In this document: piece by piece, positions 24,069 through 34,774 of the stretch
Numbering within the stretch: position 1 is the stretch's first letter
How the letters are laid out: every line of letters starts with the position of its first letter
Assembly (NCBI GenBank): GCA_902805775.1
Contig: CADCUB010000151.1
Location: 1-60,685 of the forward strand
DNA length: 60,685 nucleotides
Source of the DNA: an uncultured Frankineae bacterium
Lineage (GTDB): Bacteria > Actinomycetota > Actinomycetes > Mycobacteriales > SCTD01
Direction of reading: 5' to 3'
Program-made: the position numbers and the translations under genes
The notes under the pieces: model-generated
The model's input: only the letters and a program-made list of their open reading frames with translations
Database searches by the model: none
What the model was told of the DNA's origin: nothing

Positions 24069-26065
24069 CAGGCCTCCCGCTGCAGCGGGATCGTCGCCAC
24101 GAGCGTCGTCCCGCGACCGTCCTCGCCGCGGCGCACCTCGCAGGCGCCGCCCAGCTCCTCGGCGCGCTCCCGCATCGAGCGCAGGCCCACTCCCGGCGTC
24201 ACCGCCGCGGGCACGCCCACGCCGTCGTCGCAGACCCGCACCTCGAGCCTGCCCGCCTCCCGCTGCAGGACCAGCCGCACGGAGGTCGCTCCGGCGTGCT
24301 TGGCGGCGTTCGTCAGTGCTTCGGCGACGATCCGGTAGGCCGCGAGGTCGACCGCCGCCGGGAGGACGTCCAGCTCACCGGCGTCCACGTCGATCCGGCG
24401 GGTCGGCGTGACGAAGCGGGTGGCGAGCTCGCGCACGGACCCCGCGAGCCCGAGCTCGTCGAGCGTCGGCGGCCGCAGGTCGTGCACGAGTGTGCGGATG
24501 TCGGCGACCGTCTCGTTGAGCCGCGGCACGAGGCGGTCCAGCAGCGCCTCGGCGGCCGCCGGGTCGGTGCGCACGAGGTCGCGCGCGGTCTCCGCCTGCA
24601 GCGCGACCGCCGCCAGGGCCGGGCCCATGCCGTCGTGCAGGTCCCGCCGCAGACGCCGCCGCTCCTCCTCTCGCGCGGTGGCCGCGGCCGCCCGCGCCCG
24701 CCGGGCCTCTCGGGCGACGAGCACCCCGTGGGCCGCGACGCCGGCCTGCCGCGCCAGGTGCTCGAGCAGCCGCCGCTCGCCGCGCGGCAGGTCCGGCCCG
24801 GTGACGCGCAGCGAGCCGACGGCCGCACCGGCGTACACCAGGGGTGTCGTGACGACCTCGCCGGCAGGCTCGCCCACCGACGTGCGGCTGCCGTCGGCGA
24901 GCACCACGGCGACGTACGGGACACGGAGCGCGCGGGAGACCTGCACGACGAGGTCGGGCAGCACGTGGTCGGCCGTGGCCACCGGATCGGCGGTGGCCTC
25001 GAGCCGGTCGCCGAGCCGGGCCAGGGCGGTGTAGGGGTCGTCGACGTCGCCGTGCACGAGCCGGTTGACCAGGCGCTGCAGCCGCGCGTGCAGCGGCAGG
25101 ACGAGCAGCGCGACGACGGCGGTGGCCAGCACCGGGGCCTGAGCGCGACTGCCGATGACGCTGCCGACGAGCGCCACCGCCACGACGTACGCCCCCACCG
25201 CCGCCGCCGAGACGAGCCCGTAGGTGAGCGAGCGCGACAGCACGACGTCGATGTCCCAGAGCCGGTGCCGCAGCAGGGCGACCACGCACGCGGCGGGGAA
25301 GGGCACGACGGCGAGCGCCGGAGCCAGCTCGCGCAGCGCCTCCGGCAGCACGAACGCCGACCCGCCGACGAGGACGGTCCCGAGCACGCCGAGCAGCAGC
25401 CAGCGCAGCTGGTCGCGGGCCACCCCGGTGGCCCGCCGGTGGCGCACGACCAGTGAGGCGAGCGCGACGGCCACGGCCACGAGGTCGAGGGCGATCACGC
25501 CCCCGACCGCGAGCGGGTGCGCCGCCGCGGCGACCCCCACGGGGTTGACGTGGCCCTCGATCGGGACGTCCTGCAGCTCGTACGGCGTCAGTGCCCACGA
25601 CAGCGCCGTCGCGGCCACGGCCGCCCCCGCCAACCACCCGGTCCACCGCCAGACGAGCCGGCCGTCCGGGAGCACCAGCGGCAGGACGACGGGCACGGCG
25701 ATGTAGGCGGGTGACCACAGCCAGGACGACAGCCACAGCGCCAGCTCGCCGCCCGGCCAGGGGGCGGCGGCGTCGAACGCGACGGAGGCGTACGCCGAGG
25801 CGACCCCGGCGACCCCGTGCGTCAGGGCGATGCCGAGCAGGACCCGGCGCACGACGGGAGCCGCGCCGTACCAGGCGAGGACCGCGCCGGCAGCGGCGTA
25901 GACGGTGGTGAAGGCGAGCACCATGCCGACCCACGTCGGACCGTCGGACGGCGCGTCGTCGGCGACGTGCGCGACGGCCACCACCACCGCGCAGGCCACG
26001 GCGAGCAGGGCGACGGCGAGGTCGGCCCGCGCGGGGTGCGGACGGTCGGAGACGGCAGGTGGCAC
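24068..26065 (-). CDS. Membrane histidine kinase, HisKA_3/NarX type
   Basis: Sensor kinase partner of the response regulator downstream. About 665 residues from GTG 26065. The N-terminal 350 residues contain some eight to ten hydrophobic helices without a large extracellular loop, so it may sense the membrane or an internal signal. A GAF-like region follows (about 360-440). The HisKA_3 domain carries the phospho-accepting H477 in RRDLHDGMGPALAAVALQ. A HATPase domain has the N-box EALTNAAKHAGA and G-box DDGVGVPAAVTPGVGLRSMR. The upstream frame is open to 26227, but GTG 26065 fits the first membrane helix better. Confidence 0.88.
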   Translation of the reverse strand: MPPAVSDRPHPARADLAVALLAVACAVVVAVAHVADDAPSDGPTWVGMVLAFTTVYAAAGAVLAWYGAAPVVRRVLLGIALTHGVAGVASAYASVAFDAAAPWPGGELALWLSSWLWSPAYIAVPVVLPLVLPDGRLVWRWTGWLAGAAVAATALSWALTPYELQDVPIEGHVNPVGVAAAAHPLAVGGVIALDLVAVAVALASLVVRHRRATGVARDQLRWLLLGVLGTVLVGGSAFVLPEALRELAPALAVVPFPAACVVALLRHRLWDIDVVLSRSLTYGLVSAAAVGAYVVAVALVGSVIGSRAQAPVLATAVVALLVLPLHARLQRLVNRLVHGDVDDPYTALARLGDRLEATADPVATADHVLPDLVVQVSRALRVPYVAVVLADGSRTSVGEPAGEVVTTPLVYAGAAVGSLRVTGPDLPRGERRLLEHLARQAGVAAHGVLVAREARRARAAAATAREEERRRLRRDLHDGMGPALAAVALQAETARDLVRTDPAAAEALLDRLVPRLNETVADIRTLVHDLRPPTLDELGLAGSVRELATRFVTPTRRIDVDAGELDVLPAAVDLAAYRIVAEALTNAAKHAGATSVRLVLQREAGRLEVRVCDDGVGVPAAVTPGVGLRSMRERAEELGGACEVRRGEDGRGTTLVATIPLQREA

Positions 26066-26211
26066 ACCGCCATGGTCCCGGCTCGCGGGCCCGGCGTCAC
26101 GGGACGAGGAGTCCCGACCTCGGACGGTGCCGCAGGACCGTGCGCCCGGGACAGGTCCCCCTCCACCGTGCCTGTCGTCGCCATCCCACCGCTGTCCGAG
26201 AGGCCCGTCCC

Positions 26212-26607
26212 GTGACCACCACCGCAACGCCCGCCCGCGTCCGCACCCCCCTCGCCGTCCGCGCCGCCGCCGGGCTCGTCCTCGTCCTCGCCGCCGTCTC
26301 GACCTTCGGGCTCGTGATGTTCGGCGTGGTCTGGAACGAGGACCCGCTCGGCCCCGGCGCCGTCTTCGCCGCCTTCATGATCGCCACTGCGGCCACCGCC
26401 GTGGCTGCTGTCCCCTCGCTGCTGCGCGGGACCGTCACCGGCTGGGCGGTGACCGGTGTCTGGGGCTGCTGCTACACCTACTGGAGCGTCTACAAGGTGT
26501 TCGGGGAGCAGGAGTTCGAGAGCCTGGGCTTCCTCGCCGCCGGCTGCGGCGTGGTGGCCCTGCTGGCCACCCGCTCGGCGCGCGTGCACGCCGGGATCGC
26601 CCGATGA
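26212..26607 (+). CDS. Small four-helix membrane protein, unknown function
   Basis: 131 residues with four hydrophobic segments (AAAGLVLVLAAVSTFGLVMF, FAAFMIATAATAVAAVPSLL, TGWAVTGVWGCCYTYW, LGFLAAGCGVVALLA). GTG 26212 follows GAGAGG. It lies divergent from the histidine kinase and overlaps the next membrane-protein gene by 4 bases (ATGA), so the pair is translationally coupled. No family is recognised. It could be part of the response to the adjacent two-component system, but no operator was identified. Confidence 0.7.
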   Translation: MTTTATPARVRTPLAVRAAAGLVLVLAAVSTFGLVMFGVVWNEDPLGPGAVFAAFMIATAATAVAAVPSLLRGTVTGWAVTGVWGCCYTYWSVYKVFGEQEFESLGFLAAGCGVVALLATRSARVHAGIAR

Positions 26608-27296
26608 GCGCCACCGTCGAGACCGTCACCGTCCCGGTGCAGCGCGGCCTGCCGGCGGCGACCTCCCGCGTACCGGACCTGCGCCGGGCGCTGCTGGCGC
26701 TGGCCGTCGCCGCCGCCCCGCTGCTGCAGGTGGCCGGCATGCTGCCGCACCCCGTGCTGCCCGAGACGCCGGCGGCGACGCTGGCGCTGGTCGCGCAGGA
26801 CCCGGACGGGTGGTTCCGGATGCACGCGCTGGCGGCGTCGTCCGCGGCCCTCTCGCTCGTCTCGGCGCTCGTGCTGGCCGGTCTGGTCCGCGGCAGGGGC
26901 GCGGGCGTGGCCACGGTCGGTGCGGCGCTGCAGTCGGTCGGCTGCGCGCTGCTGGTCTTCGCCTTCGCCGCCGAGGCGCACCTGTGGTCGCTCGCCGCCG
27001 ACCCCTCCCTGGACCGCGCGGCAGTCGTGCCGCTCGTCGCCCTCGAGCACGGCAGCCCGGCGATGTCGGCGCTGCTCCTCGGCTTCCCGCTGGTCGGCGT
27101 CGGCTCGGTCCTGCTGATGAGCGGCCTGCTGCGCTCGCGTGCAGTGCCGCGCTGGCAGCCCGCCCTGGTGCTGCTGGGCACGCTCGCCTCGATCCCCGCG
27201 CCGCCCGGCTCGGCGGTGGGGCCGCTGCTGCTGGCCCCGGCCGTCGTGGGGCTGCTCGCCCTGGCCGTCCGCGTCGCGCGCTCCGGCGGCCGCTGA
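26604..27296 (+). CDS. Multi-pass membrane protein, unknown function
   Basis: 230 residues with about six hydrophobic helices, beginning after a 25-residue hydrophilic start (RRALLALAVAAAPLLQVAGM onward). It has an acidic loop PDGWFRMHALAASSAALS and small-residue-rich helices. It is coupled to the preceding small membrane protein and followed by a strong bidirectional hairpin, so the two make a complete operon. No catalytic motif is visible and no family is assigned with confidence. Confidence 0.72.
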   Translation: MSATVETVTVPVQRGLPAATSRVPDLRRALLALAVAAAPLLQVAGMLPHPVLPETPAATLALVAQDPDGWFRMHALAASSAALSLVSALVLAGLVRGRGAGVATVGAALQSVGCALLVFAFAAEAHLWSLAADPSLDRAAVVPLVALEHGSPAMSALLLGFPLVGVGSVLLMSGLLRSRAVPRWQPALVLLGTLASIPAPPGSAVGPLLLAPAVVGLLALAVRVARSGGR

Positions 27297-27312
27297 CCGA
27301 CCCGGTGCGCAG

Positions 27313-27347
27313 GACGAGGGCCTCCGACGCCGTCGGGGGCCCTCGTC
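27313..27347. terminator. Strong hairpin terminator
   Basis: GACGAGGGCC (27313-27322) pairs with GGCCCTCGTC (27338-27347), and the interior CCGACG/CGTCGG pairs again around one base, giving a nearly continuous 16-17 bp stem. There is no T-tract. It ends the membrane-protein operon before lepA. Confidence 0.75.
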
Positions 27348-27434
27348 GTGCGGGGACCGGCGGTACGCCGGCGGCCGGCGCTCCGTACGACCCGGGCGCG
27401 CCCGGCAGGGCCGTCCTTACGATGGACCGTGCCC

Positions 27435-29252
<1,818 letters not shown>

Positions 29253-29283
29253 CGGCACCACCGCAGGCACTGGTCGAGGGTCG

Positions 29284-29312
29284 TTGACAGCCCGGTCACG
29301 GAGGGCAACACT
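29284..29312 (+). promoter_or_regulatory. Promoter of the CHRD protein gene
   Basis: TTGACA (29284-29289) and AACACT (29307-29312) are 17 bases apart. A consensus -35 and an acceptable -10 lie about 30 bases before the GTG start. They indicate transcription independent of lepA. Confidence 0.55.
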
Positions 29313-29340
29313 CCGCCTCCTCGACCCGCCGGAGGATGCC

Positions 29341-29931
29341 GTGCCCCGTCCCGCTCAGCTGGCCGCCGCCGTTGCCGCCGGCGCCGTCACCGCTCTCGCC
29401 GCCGTCACCGGGCTGGCCGGCCCCGCCGCCGCCCAGAGCACGGGTGACGCGTTCACCGCCACGCTCTCCGGGGCCGGCGAGGTGCCCCCCGGCGATCCCG
29501 ACGGGACCGGGCAGGCGCAGGTCGTCCTGCGCGACGGCCAGCTGTGCTGGTCGGCGACCATCTCGCAGGTCGCGCCGGTCACCGCCGGGCACATCCACCG
29601 CGGAGGGGAGGGCGTCGCCGGGCCGGTCGTCGTCCCGCTGCTCGACGATCCGCAGGGGCTGCCCACCGAGGAGAGCTTCTCCAGCGAGCAGGCCTGTGTC
29701 GACGCCGACGCCGCCGTGCTCGACGAGATCCGCGGCAACCCCTCCGGCTTCTACGTCAACTTCCACAACGCCGAGTTCCCGGGCGGCGCCGTGCGGGGCC
29801 AGCTCGTCGCCGGCAGCCTGCCCTTCACCGGGACCTCCGCGACCGACATCGGCCTGACCGGTGCCGCGCTGGTCGCCGCCGGCGGTGGCCTGCTCGTCCT
29901 CGCGCGGCGTCGGCGTCCCGTCGACGGCTGA
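29341..29931 (+). CDS. Secreted CHRD-domain protein with LPXTG-like sorting signal
   Basis: 196 residues. A signal peptide (hydrophobic AAAVAAGAVTALAAVTGLAG, cleavage after AAAQ-like residues) precedes a CHRD domain: ATLSGAGEVPPGDPDGTGQA, TAGHIHRGGEGVAGPVVV and FYVNFHNAEFPGGAVRGQL. The C-terminus has the pattern of a sortase substrate: LPFTG, a hydrophobic stretch and RRRR. It is therefore expected to be anchored to the cell wall. CHRD domains are found in extracellular proteins of unclear function, possibly metal or protein binding. GTG 29341 has a GGAGG site. No sortase gene is in the window. Confidence 0.85.
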   Translation: MPRPAQLAAAVAAGAVTALAAVTGLAGPAAAQSTGDAFTATLSGAGEVPPGDPDGTGQAQVVLRDGQLCWSATISQVAPVTAGHIHRGGEGVAGPVVVPLLDDPQGLPTEESFSSEQACVDADAAVLDEIRGNPSGFYVNFHNAEFPGGAVRGQLVAGSLPFTGTSATDIGLTGAALVAAGGGLLVLARRRRPVDG

Positions 29932-30061
29932 GCCACAGCGCGCGGCTGGAGCCTGTCCAGCGGGGGCGTCCGGCCCGACGCTGCCAGGGTGCCGCGGTCG
30001 GGACGGCCCCGACCGGCCGCAGCGCCCGGCCCTTGTCGCAGGCGGCTGGTAGGCAGACCCC

Positions 30062-32188
30062 GTGCCGACCGACAGCTCCCGCGCCGACCACGACTCCCGC
30101 GCCGACCAGGACCGCCCTGACGGCGTCGACCCCCGCGCTGACCAGGACCGCCCTGCCGGCGTCGATCCCGGCGCCGATCCCGACCCCTACGGCGACCTCG
30201 ACGCCTACGTCGCCCTGCCCCGCGTCTCCGGCCTCGCCCTGAGCCCGGACGGACGGCGGCTGGTGACGTCCGTGTCGACGCTCGACCCCGACCGCACCCG
30301 CTGGCTGAGCGCCCTGTGGGAGGTCGACCCCACCGGCGAGCGCCCGGCCCGGCGACTGACCCGTAGCGCCAAGGGCGAGAGCGCCCCCGTCTTCGCCCCC
30401 GACGGGTCGCTGCTGTTCACCTCCGCCCGGCCGGATCCCGACCGCAAGGCCGGACGCGAGGGCGGCGACGACGAGCCGGCCGCCCTCTGGTCGCTGCCGG
30501 AGACGGGGGAGGCCCAGGTCGTCGGCACCCGTCCCGGCGGGATCGGCACGCTCGCCGTCGCGCGGGAGACCGGCGCCGTCGTCGCGCTGTCCGACACGCT
30601 GCCGGCCTCGACCGACGGCGACAGCGACGCCGCCCGCCGCAAGGCCCGCAAGGACGCCGGGGTCGACGCCGTCCTGCACCGCTCCTACCCGGTCCGCTAC
30701 TGGGACCACGACCTCGGACCGGGCCAGGAGCGGCTGCTCGTCGGCGAGCTCACCGGCTCGGCCGTCGCCTGGCGCGACCTCACGCCGGCACCTGGTCGGG
30801 CGCTGCACGAGGCCGACCTCGACCTGAGCCCCGACGGGCGCACCGCCGTCATCACCTGGTCGACCGACGACCCGGGCGGCTCCCGACGCACGCTCCTGAT
30901 GGCCGTCGACACCGCGACCGGTGAGCGCCGGGCCCTGGTCGACGACCCCGCGGCCGACTGCAGCGCCCCGGCCGTCAGCCCCGACGGGCAGAGCGTCGCC
31001 TTCCTGCGGGAGGCGCTCAGCAGTCCGCACGAGCCCGTCGACGTCACCGTCCACGTCGTGCCGCTGGCCGGTGGCGCCGTGCGCCAGGTCGCACCCGGCT
31101 GGGACCGGTGGCCCGGCCGGCCGGCCTGGTCGGCGGACGGCGCCGGCCTGTTCCTCACCGCCGACGACGCAGGCAGCGCGCCGGTCTTCCGCCTCGACGT
31201 CGCCGGGGGCGCGGTCGTCCGCGTCACCGCCGACCGCGGGCACTACAGCGACCTGCGGGTCTCGCCGGACGGCGCCCACGTCTACGCCCTGCGCGACGCC
31301 GTCGACGGGCCTCCGACGCCCGTCCGGCTGGACGCCACCGCCGAGGGTCAGGAGCCGACCCCGCTGCAGGGCCCGCCGACCGCACCGGCCCCGGCCGGCC
31401 GGCTGACGGAGGTGGAGACGACCGCGCAGGACGGCACCGCGCTGCGGTCCTGGCTCGTCCTGCCGGACGGCGACGGCCCCCACCCGCTGCTGCTGTGGGT
31501 GCACGGCGGCCCGCTGCACTCCTGGAACGGCTGGTCCTGGCGGTGGAACCCGCACCTGATGGCCGCGCAGGGCTACGCCGTGCTGCTGCCCGACCCGGCC
31601 CTGTCGACCGGGTACGGCCGTGCGTTCGTGCGCCGCGGATGGGGCCGCTGGGGCGGCGCGCCCTACACCGACCTGATGGCGATCACCGACGCGGCTGAGC
31701 AGCACCCGGCGGTCGACGCCGGGCGCACCGCAGTCATGGGCGGCAGCTTCGGCGGCTACATGGCCAACTGGATCGCCGGCCACACCGACCGGTTCCGGGC
31801 CGTGGTCACGCACGCGAGCCTGTGGGACCTCGACCAGTTCGGCCCCACCACCGACGCGGCCCACTACTGGCGCCGCGAGATGACCCCGCAGATGGCCCGG
31901 GACAACAGCCCCAGCCGCGCCGCCGACGCGATCACCTCACCCGTGCTGGTCATCCACGGCGACAAGGACTACCGGGTCCCGATCGGGGAGGGTCTGCGGC
32001 TGTGGTGGGACCTGTGCTCGCGGGCGCAGGACCCGGAGAGCATGCCGCACCGGTTCCTCTACTTCCCGCAGGAGAACCACTGGGTCCTCAGCCCCGGGCA
32101 CGCGAAGCTCTGGTACGAGACGGTGCTCGCCTTCCTGGCCGTCCACGTGCTCGGCCGACCGGAGCGGACGCCGGAGCTCCTGCAGTAG
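30062..32188 (+). CDS. S9-family prolyl oligopeptidase
   Basis: Serine peptidase of the acylaminoacyl-peptidase/prolyl oligopeptidase type. Residues 1-45 are a charged repeat region (12-residue unit RADQDRPDGVDP twice, 30098-30169). An N-terminal beta-propeller follows (GLALSPDGRRLVTSVS, LDLSPDGRTAVITWS). The C-terminal hydrolase domain has the catalytic Ser in MGGSFGGYMANW, Asp in IHGDKDYRVP and His in PQENHWV. It carries no signal peptide, so it is cytoplasmic. GTG 30062 lies 6 bases after TAGGCA, suggesting a leaderless transcript. Length 708 is normal. Confidence 0.93.
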   Translation: MPTDSSRADHDSRADQDRPDGVDPRADQDRPAGVDPGADPDPYGDLDAYVALPRVSGLALSPDGRRLVTSVSTLDPDRTRWLSALWEVDPTGERPARRLTRSAKGESAPVFAPDGSLLFTSARPDPDRKAGREGGDDEPAALWSLPETGEAQVVGTRPGGIGTLAVARETGAVVALSDTLPASTDGDSDAARRKARKDAGVDAVLHRSYPVRYWDHDLGPGQERLLVGELTGSAVAWRDLTPAPGRALHEADLDLSPDGRTAVITWSTDDPGGSRRTLLMAVDTATGERRALVDDPAADCSAPAVSPDGQSVAFLREALSSPHEPVDVTVHVVPLAGGAVRQVAPGWDRWPGRPAWSADGAGLFLTADDAGSAPVFRLDVAGGAVVRVTADRGHYSDLRVSPDGAHVYALRDAVDGPPTPVRLDATAEGQEPTPLQGPPTAPAPAGRLTEVETTAQDGTALRSWLVLPDGDGPHPLLLWVHGGPLHSWNGWSWRWNPHLMAAQGYAVLLPDPALSTGYGRAFVRRGWGRWGGAPYTDLMAITDAAEQHPAVDAGRTAVMGGSFGGYMANWIAGHTDRFRAVVTHASLWDLDQFGPTTDAAHYWRREMTPQMARDNSPSRAADAITSPVLVIHGDKDYRVPIGEGLRLWWDLCSRAQDPESMPHRFLYFPQENHWVLSPGHAKLWYETVLAFLAVHVLGRPERTPELLQ

Positions 32189-32199
32189 GGGCGGGACGC

Positions 32200-32901
32200 C
32201 TACGCCGTGTCCACGACCCGGTAGGCCTCGGCCAGCCGCCCCTCCGGCAGGCCGTGCTCGCGGGCCGTACGCCCGAGGTGCTCGCGCAGCTCGGCCTCGA
32301 CCGACCGGTCGAGCATCGGCGTCTGGCTGCCGTGGGCGCTGCAGGCCCGGACCTTGGCCGCGAAGACGTCGGTCACGTCGACGGCGCGGTCGTCGGCCGG
32401 ACCGCCGAACTGCCACACCTGGGGCACCTCCCACGTCGGGAGCTCCAGCTCGGGGAAGGCGAAGGCGTTGCGGGCGTCCGGGTAGACGGCGGCCAGCACC
32501 GCCGCCCCCGTCGCGAGGTGGTCGGGGTGGTAGAGGAAGACGAAGCGGTAGTTGCGCTCCGGTGCGTGCGTGACGACCACGTCGGGCCGGACCTCGCGGA
32601 CCACGCGCGCGAGGTCGCGGCGCAGATCGCGGTCGACGGTCACGAAGCCGTCGGGCCGGCCGAGGAAGACGCAGCGCGTGGCCCCGAGCGCGTCGGCCGC
32701 GGCCTGCTGCTCCGCACGCCGGATGCCCGGCACGTCCTCGCGCGGGACGTCGGCGTCGAAGCCGCCGCCGTCACCGTCGGTGACGCACACGACGGTCACC
32801 TCGCAGCCCTGCGAGGCCCACAGGGCGATCAGCCCGCCGGCACCGAAGTCGGCGTCGTCGGGGTGGGCCCCGACGACCAGGGCGCGCGCCGGGATGTCCA
32901 C
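32200..32901 (-). CDS. PIG-L family N-acetylglucosaminyl deacetylase
   Basis: Zinc-dependent deacetylase of the MshB/Mca/BshB superfamily. The zinc and catalytic motif VVGAHPDDADFGAGG is at the N-terminus, with the third ligand in YHPDHLATG. Length 233 is closer to BshB-type or generic LmbE proteins than to mycothiol MshB (about 300), so mycothiol synthesis is not claimed. It starts 9 bases after the phosphatase stop, so the two form an operon. It is convergent to the S9 peptidase. The substrate is unknown, probably an N-acetylated sugar conjugate. Confidence 0.88.
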   Translation of the reverse strand: MDIPARALVVGAHPDDADFGAGGLIALWASQGCEVTVVCVTDGDGGGFDADVPREDVPGIRRAEQQAAADALGATRCVFLGRPDGFVTVDRDLRRDLARVVREVRPDVVVTHAPERNYRFVFLYHPDHLATGAAVLAAVYPDARNAFAFPELELPTWEVPQVWQFGGPADDRAVDVTDVFAAKVRACSAHGSQTPMLDRSVEAELREHLGRTAREHGLPEGRLAEAYRVVDTA

Positions 32902-32910
32902 GCGGGTGCC

Positions 32911-33519
32911 CTACCCCCTCGCGAGCAGGTCCCGCACGTGACCGGTCTCGTTGAGGCTCACGACGCTGCGCCGCCCGTCCCGCGCTGCCGCCAGCCGGGA
33001 GAGCGAGCAGTAGTCGGGCGCGAACCAGATCGTCCGGCCCTGCCCCAGCACCGCTCCCGCGGCGGCGTTGATCACGCCGGCGTGGGTGAACAGCACTGCC
33101 CGGCCGCCCGGGTGGCGGGCGACGATGCGCTCGACCGCGTCGACCACCCGCCGGCGGAAGGCGACGGGATCCACGTCCGTGCTGTAGAGGTCGCCGTGCA
33201 GCAGCGCCGTCCAGCGCGGGTCGCCGGCGGCCTTGAGCTCCTCGACCGGGACGTAGGAGCTGTCGCCGCTGTCGAACTCGGCCAGGTCGTCCTCGACCTG
33301 CGCGGTCGTCGCGAGGTGGCGCTCCAGCGGCGCGGCGGTCTGGCGCGCGCGCAGCGACGGTGAGGTGTAGAGCGCGCTCACGTCGTCCGCGGTCAGCGCT
33401 CGAGCGATCCGCTCGGCCTGCACCCGCCCGCGCTCGGCGAGCCCGGGGTCGGCCGGCGCGCCGTCCGCTGTCGCATCGATGCGCACGGGCAGCGCGTGCC
33501 TGACCAGGACGACCTCCAT
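32911..33519 (-). CDS. Histidine phosphatase family protein
   Basis: 202-residue enzyme of the phosphoglycerate mutase-like superfamily. The phosphorylated His lies in VVLVRHALPVR; the motif is RHA rather than the common RHG. LYTSPSLRARQTAAPL and the second catalytic His in VLFTHAGVINAAAG are present. ATG 33519 is chosen because the upstream frame runs into the divergent hemW. It is the first gene of a two-gene operon with the PIG-L deacetylase. Candidates include a phosphosugar or nucleotide phosphatase. Confidence 0.86.
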   Translation of the reverse strand: MEVVLVRHALPVRIDATADGAPADPGLAERGRVQAERIARALTADDVSALYTSPSLRARQTAAPLERHLATTAQVEDDLAEFDSGDSSYVPVEELKAAGDPRWTALLHGDLYSTDVDPVAFRRRVVDAVERIVARHPGGRAVLFTHAGVINAAAGAVLGQGRTIWFAPDYCSLSRLAAARDGRRSVVSLNETGHVRDLLARG

Positions 33520-33571
33520 GCGCGGGACGTTAGCCCGGGGGTCGCGGACCGCTCTGGCGCAGACTGGAGGG

Positions 33572-34774
33572 GTGCCCAGCGCCCTGCCCGACGGTGAGCC
33601 CGTCCCCGCCGACGGCGCGCTCCCGACGTCGGCGCTGAGCGGGCTCGGCACGCGGCCGTTCGGGCTGTACGTGCACGTGCCGTTCTGCGCGTCCCGGTGC
33701 GGCTACTGCGACTTCAACACCTACCTCGGCGCCGAGCTGGGCGGCGGGGCGCTGCAGGCGTCGTACGCCGCGACCGCCACCGCGGAGCTGCGGCAGGTGC
33801 GCCGCGTCCTCGGCGACGCCGCTCCCGTCGTCGACACCGTCTTCGTCGGCGGCGGCACGCCGACCCTGCTGCCCGCCGACGACCTCGTCGCCCTGCTGCA
33901 GGCGGTGCGGGACGAGCTCGGGCTCGCACCCGGCGCCGAGGTGACGACCGAGGCCAACCCCGACTCGGTCGACGAGCGCTACCTCGCGACGCTGCGCGAG
34001 GGCGGCTTCACCCGGGTGTCGTTCGGCATGCAGTCGGCGGTGACGTCGGTGCTGCAGGTCCTCGAGCGCACCCACACGCCCGGACGTCCCGAGCAGGCGG
34101 TCAAGGAGGCGTTCGCCGCCGGCTTCGAGCAGGTCAGCCTGGACCTGATCTACGGAACGCCGGGGGAGAGCGACGACGACTGGCGGGCCTCGCTCGAGCA
34201 CGCGCTGTCGGCCGCGCCCACGCACGTGTCGGCGTACGCGCTCATCGTCGAGGACGGCACCCGCCTGGGGCGGCAGGTCGCCCGCGGGCTGCTGCCGGCG
34301 CCCGACGACGACGTCCTCGCCGACCGCTACCTGCTGGCCGAGCAGGCCCTGTCCGGCCTCGGCTGGTACGAGGTCAGCAACTGGGGAGAGCCCTGCCGGC
34401 ACAACCTGGGCTACTGGCGCGGCGGCGACTGGTGGGGCGTCGGACCGGGAGCGCACAGCCACGTGGGCGGGGTGCGCTGGTGGAACGTCAAGCACCCGCG
34501 GGCGTACGCCGACCGCCTGGCCGCCGGGCTGTCCCCCGGCGCGGGCCGCGAGGTCCTGTCCGCCGAGGACCGACGGGTGGAACAGGTGCTGCTCGAGGTG
34601 CGCCTGCGCGACGGGCTGCCGCTGGAGGTCCTGCGTCCGCAGGGTCGGGCGGCGGCCGCCCGCTTCGTGAGGGAGGGCCTGCTCGACGGGGACGCGCACG
34701 CCGCGGGGCGCGCCGCGCTGACCCTGCGCGGACGGCTGCTCGCGGACGCCGTCGTCCGCGACCTCGTCGACTGA
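33572..34774 (+). CDS. hemW: HemW-like radical SAM protein
   Basis: Haem chaperone-like radical SAM protein of the HemN/HemW group. The cluster motif CASRCGYCDFNTY carries CxxxCxxC, preceded by FGLYVHVPF. TVFVGGGTPTLLP and VSFGMQSAVTSVLQVLERTH are typical family segments. At 401 codons it matches HemW rather than the longer oxygen-independent coproporphyrinogen oxidase HemN. GTG 33572 lies 6 bases after a CAGACT -10-like box, so the message may be leaderless; a GGAGG sits too close to the start to act normally. In many actinobacteria it is next to lepA and hrcA, as here apart from inserted genes. Confidence 0.9.
   Translation: MPSALPDGEPVPADGALPTSALSGLGTRPFGLYVHVPFCASRCGYCDFNTYLGAELGGGALQASYAATATAELRQVRRVLGDAAPVVDTVFVGGGTPTLLPADDLVALLQAVRDELGLAPGAEVTTEANPDSVDERYLATLREGGFTRVSFGMQSAVTSVLQVLERTHTPGRPEQAVKEAFAAGFEQVSLDLIYGTPGESDDDWRASLEHALSAAPTHVSAYALIVEDGTRLGRQVARGLLPAPDDDVLADRYLLAEQALSGLGWYEVSNWGEPCRHNLGYWRGGDWWGVGPGAHSHVGGVRWWNVKHPRAYADRLAAGLSPGAGREVLSAEDRRVEQVLLEVRLRDGLPLEVLRPQGRAAAARFVREGLLDGDAHAAGRAALTLRGRLLADAVVRDLVD

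Noticed and set aside
32200-32901. PIG-L protein as mycothiol enzyme MshB
   Set aside because: It is shorter than MshB and lies with a phosphatase rather than other mycothiol genes. The general family call is safer.
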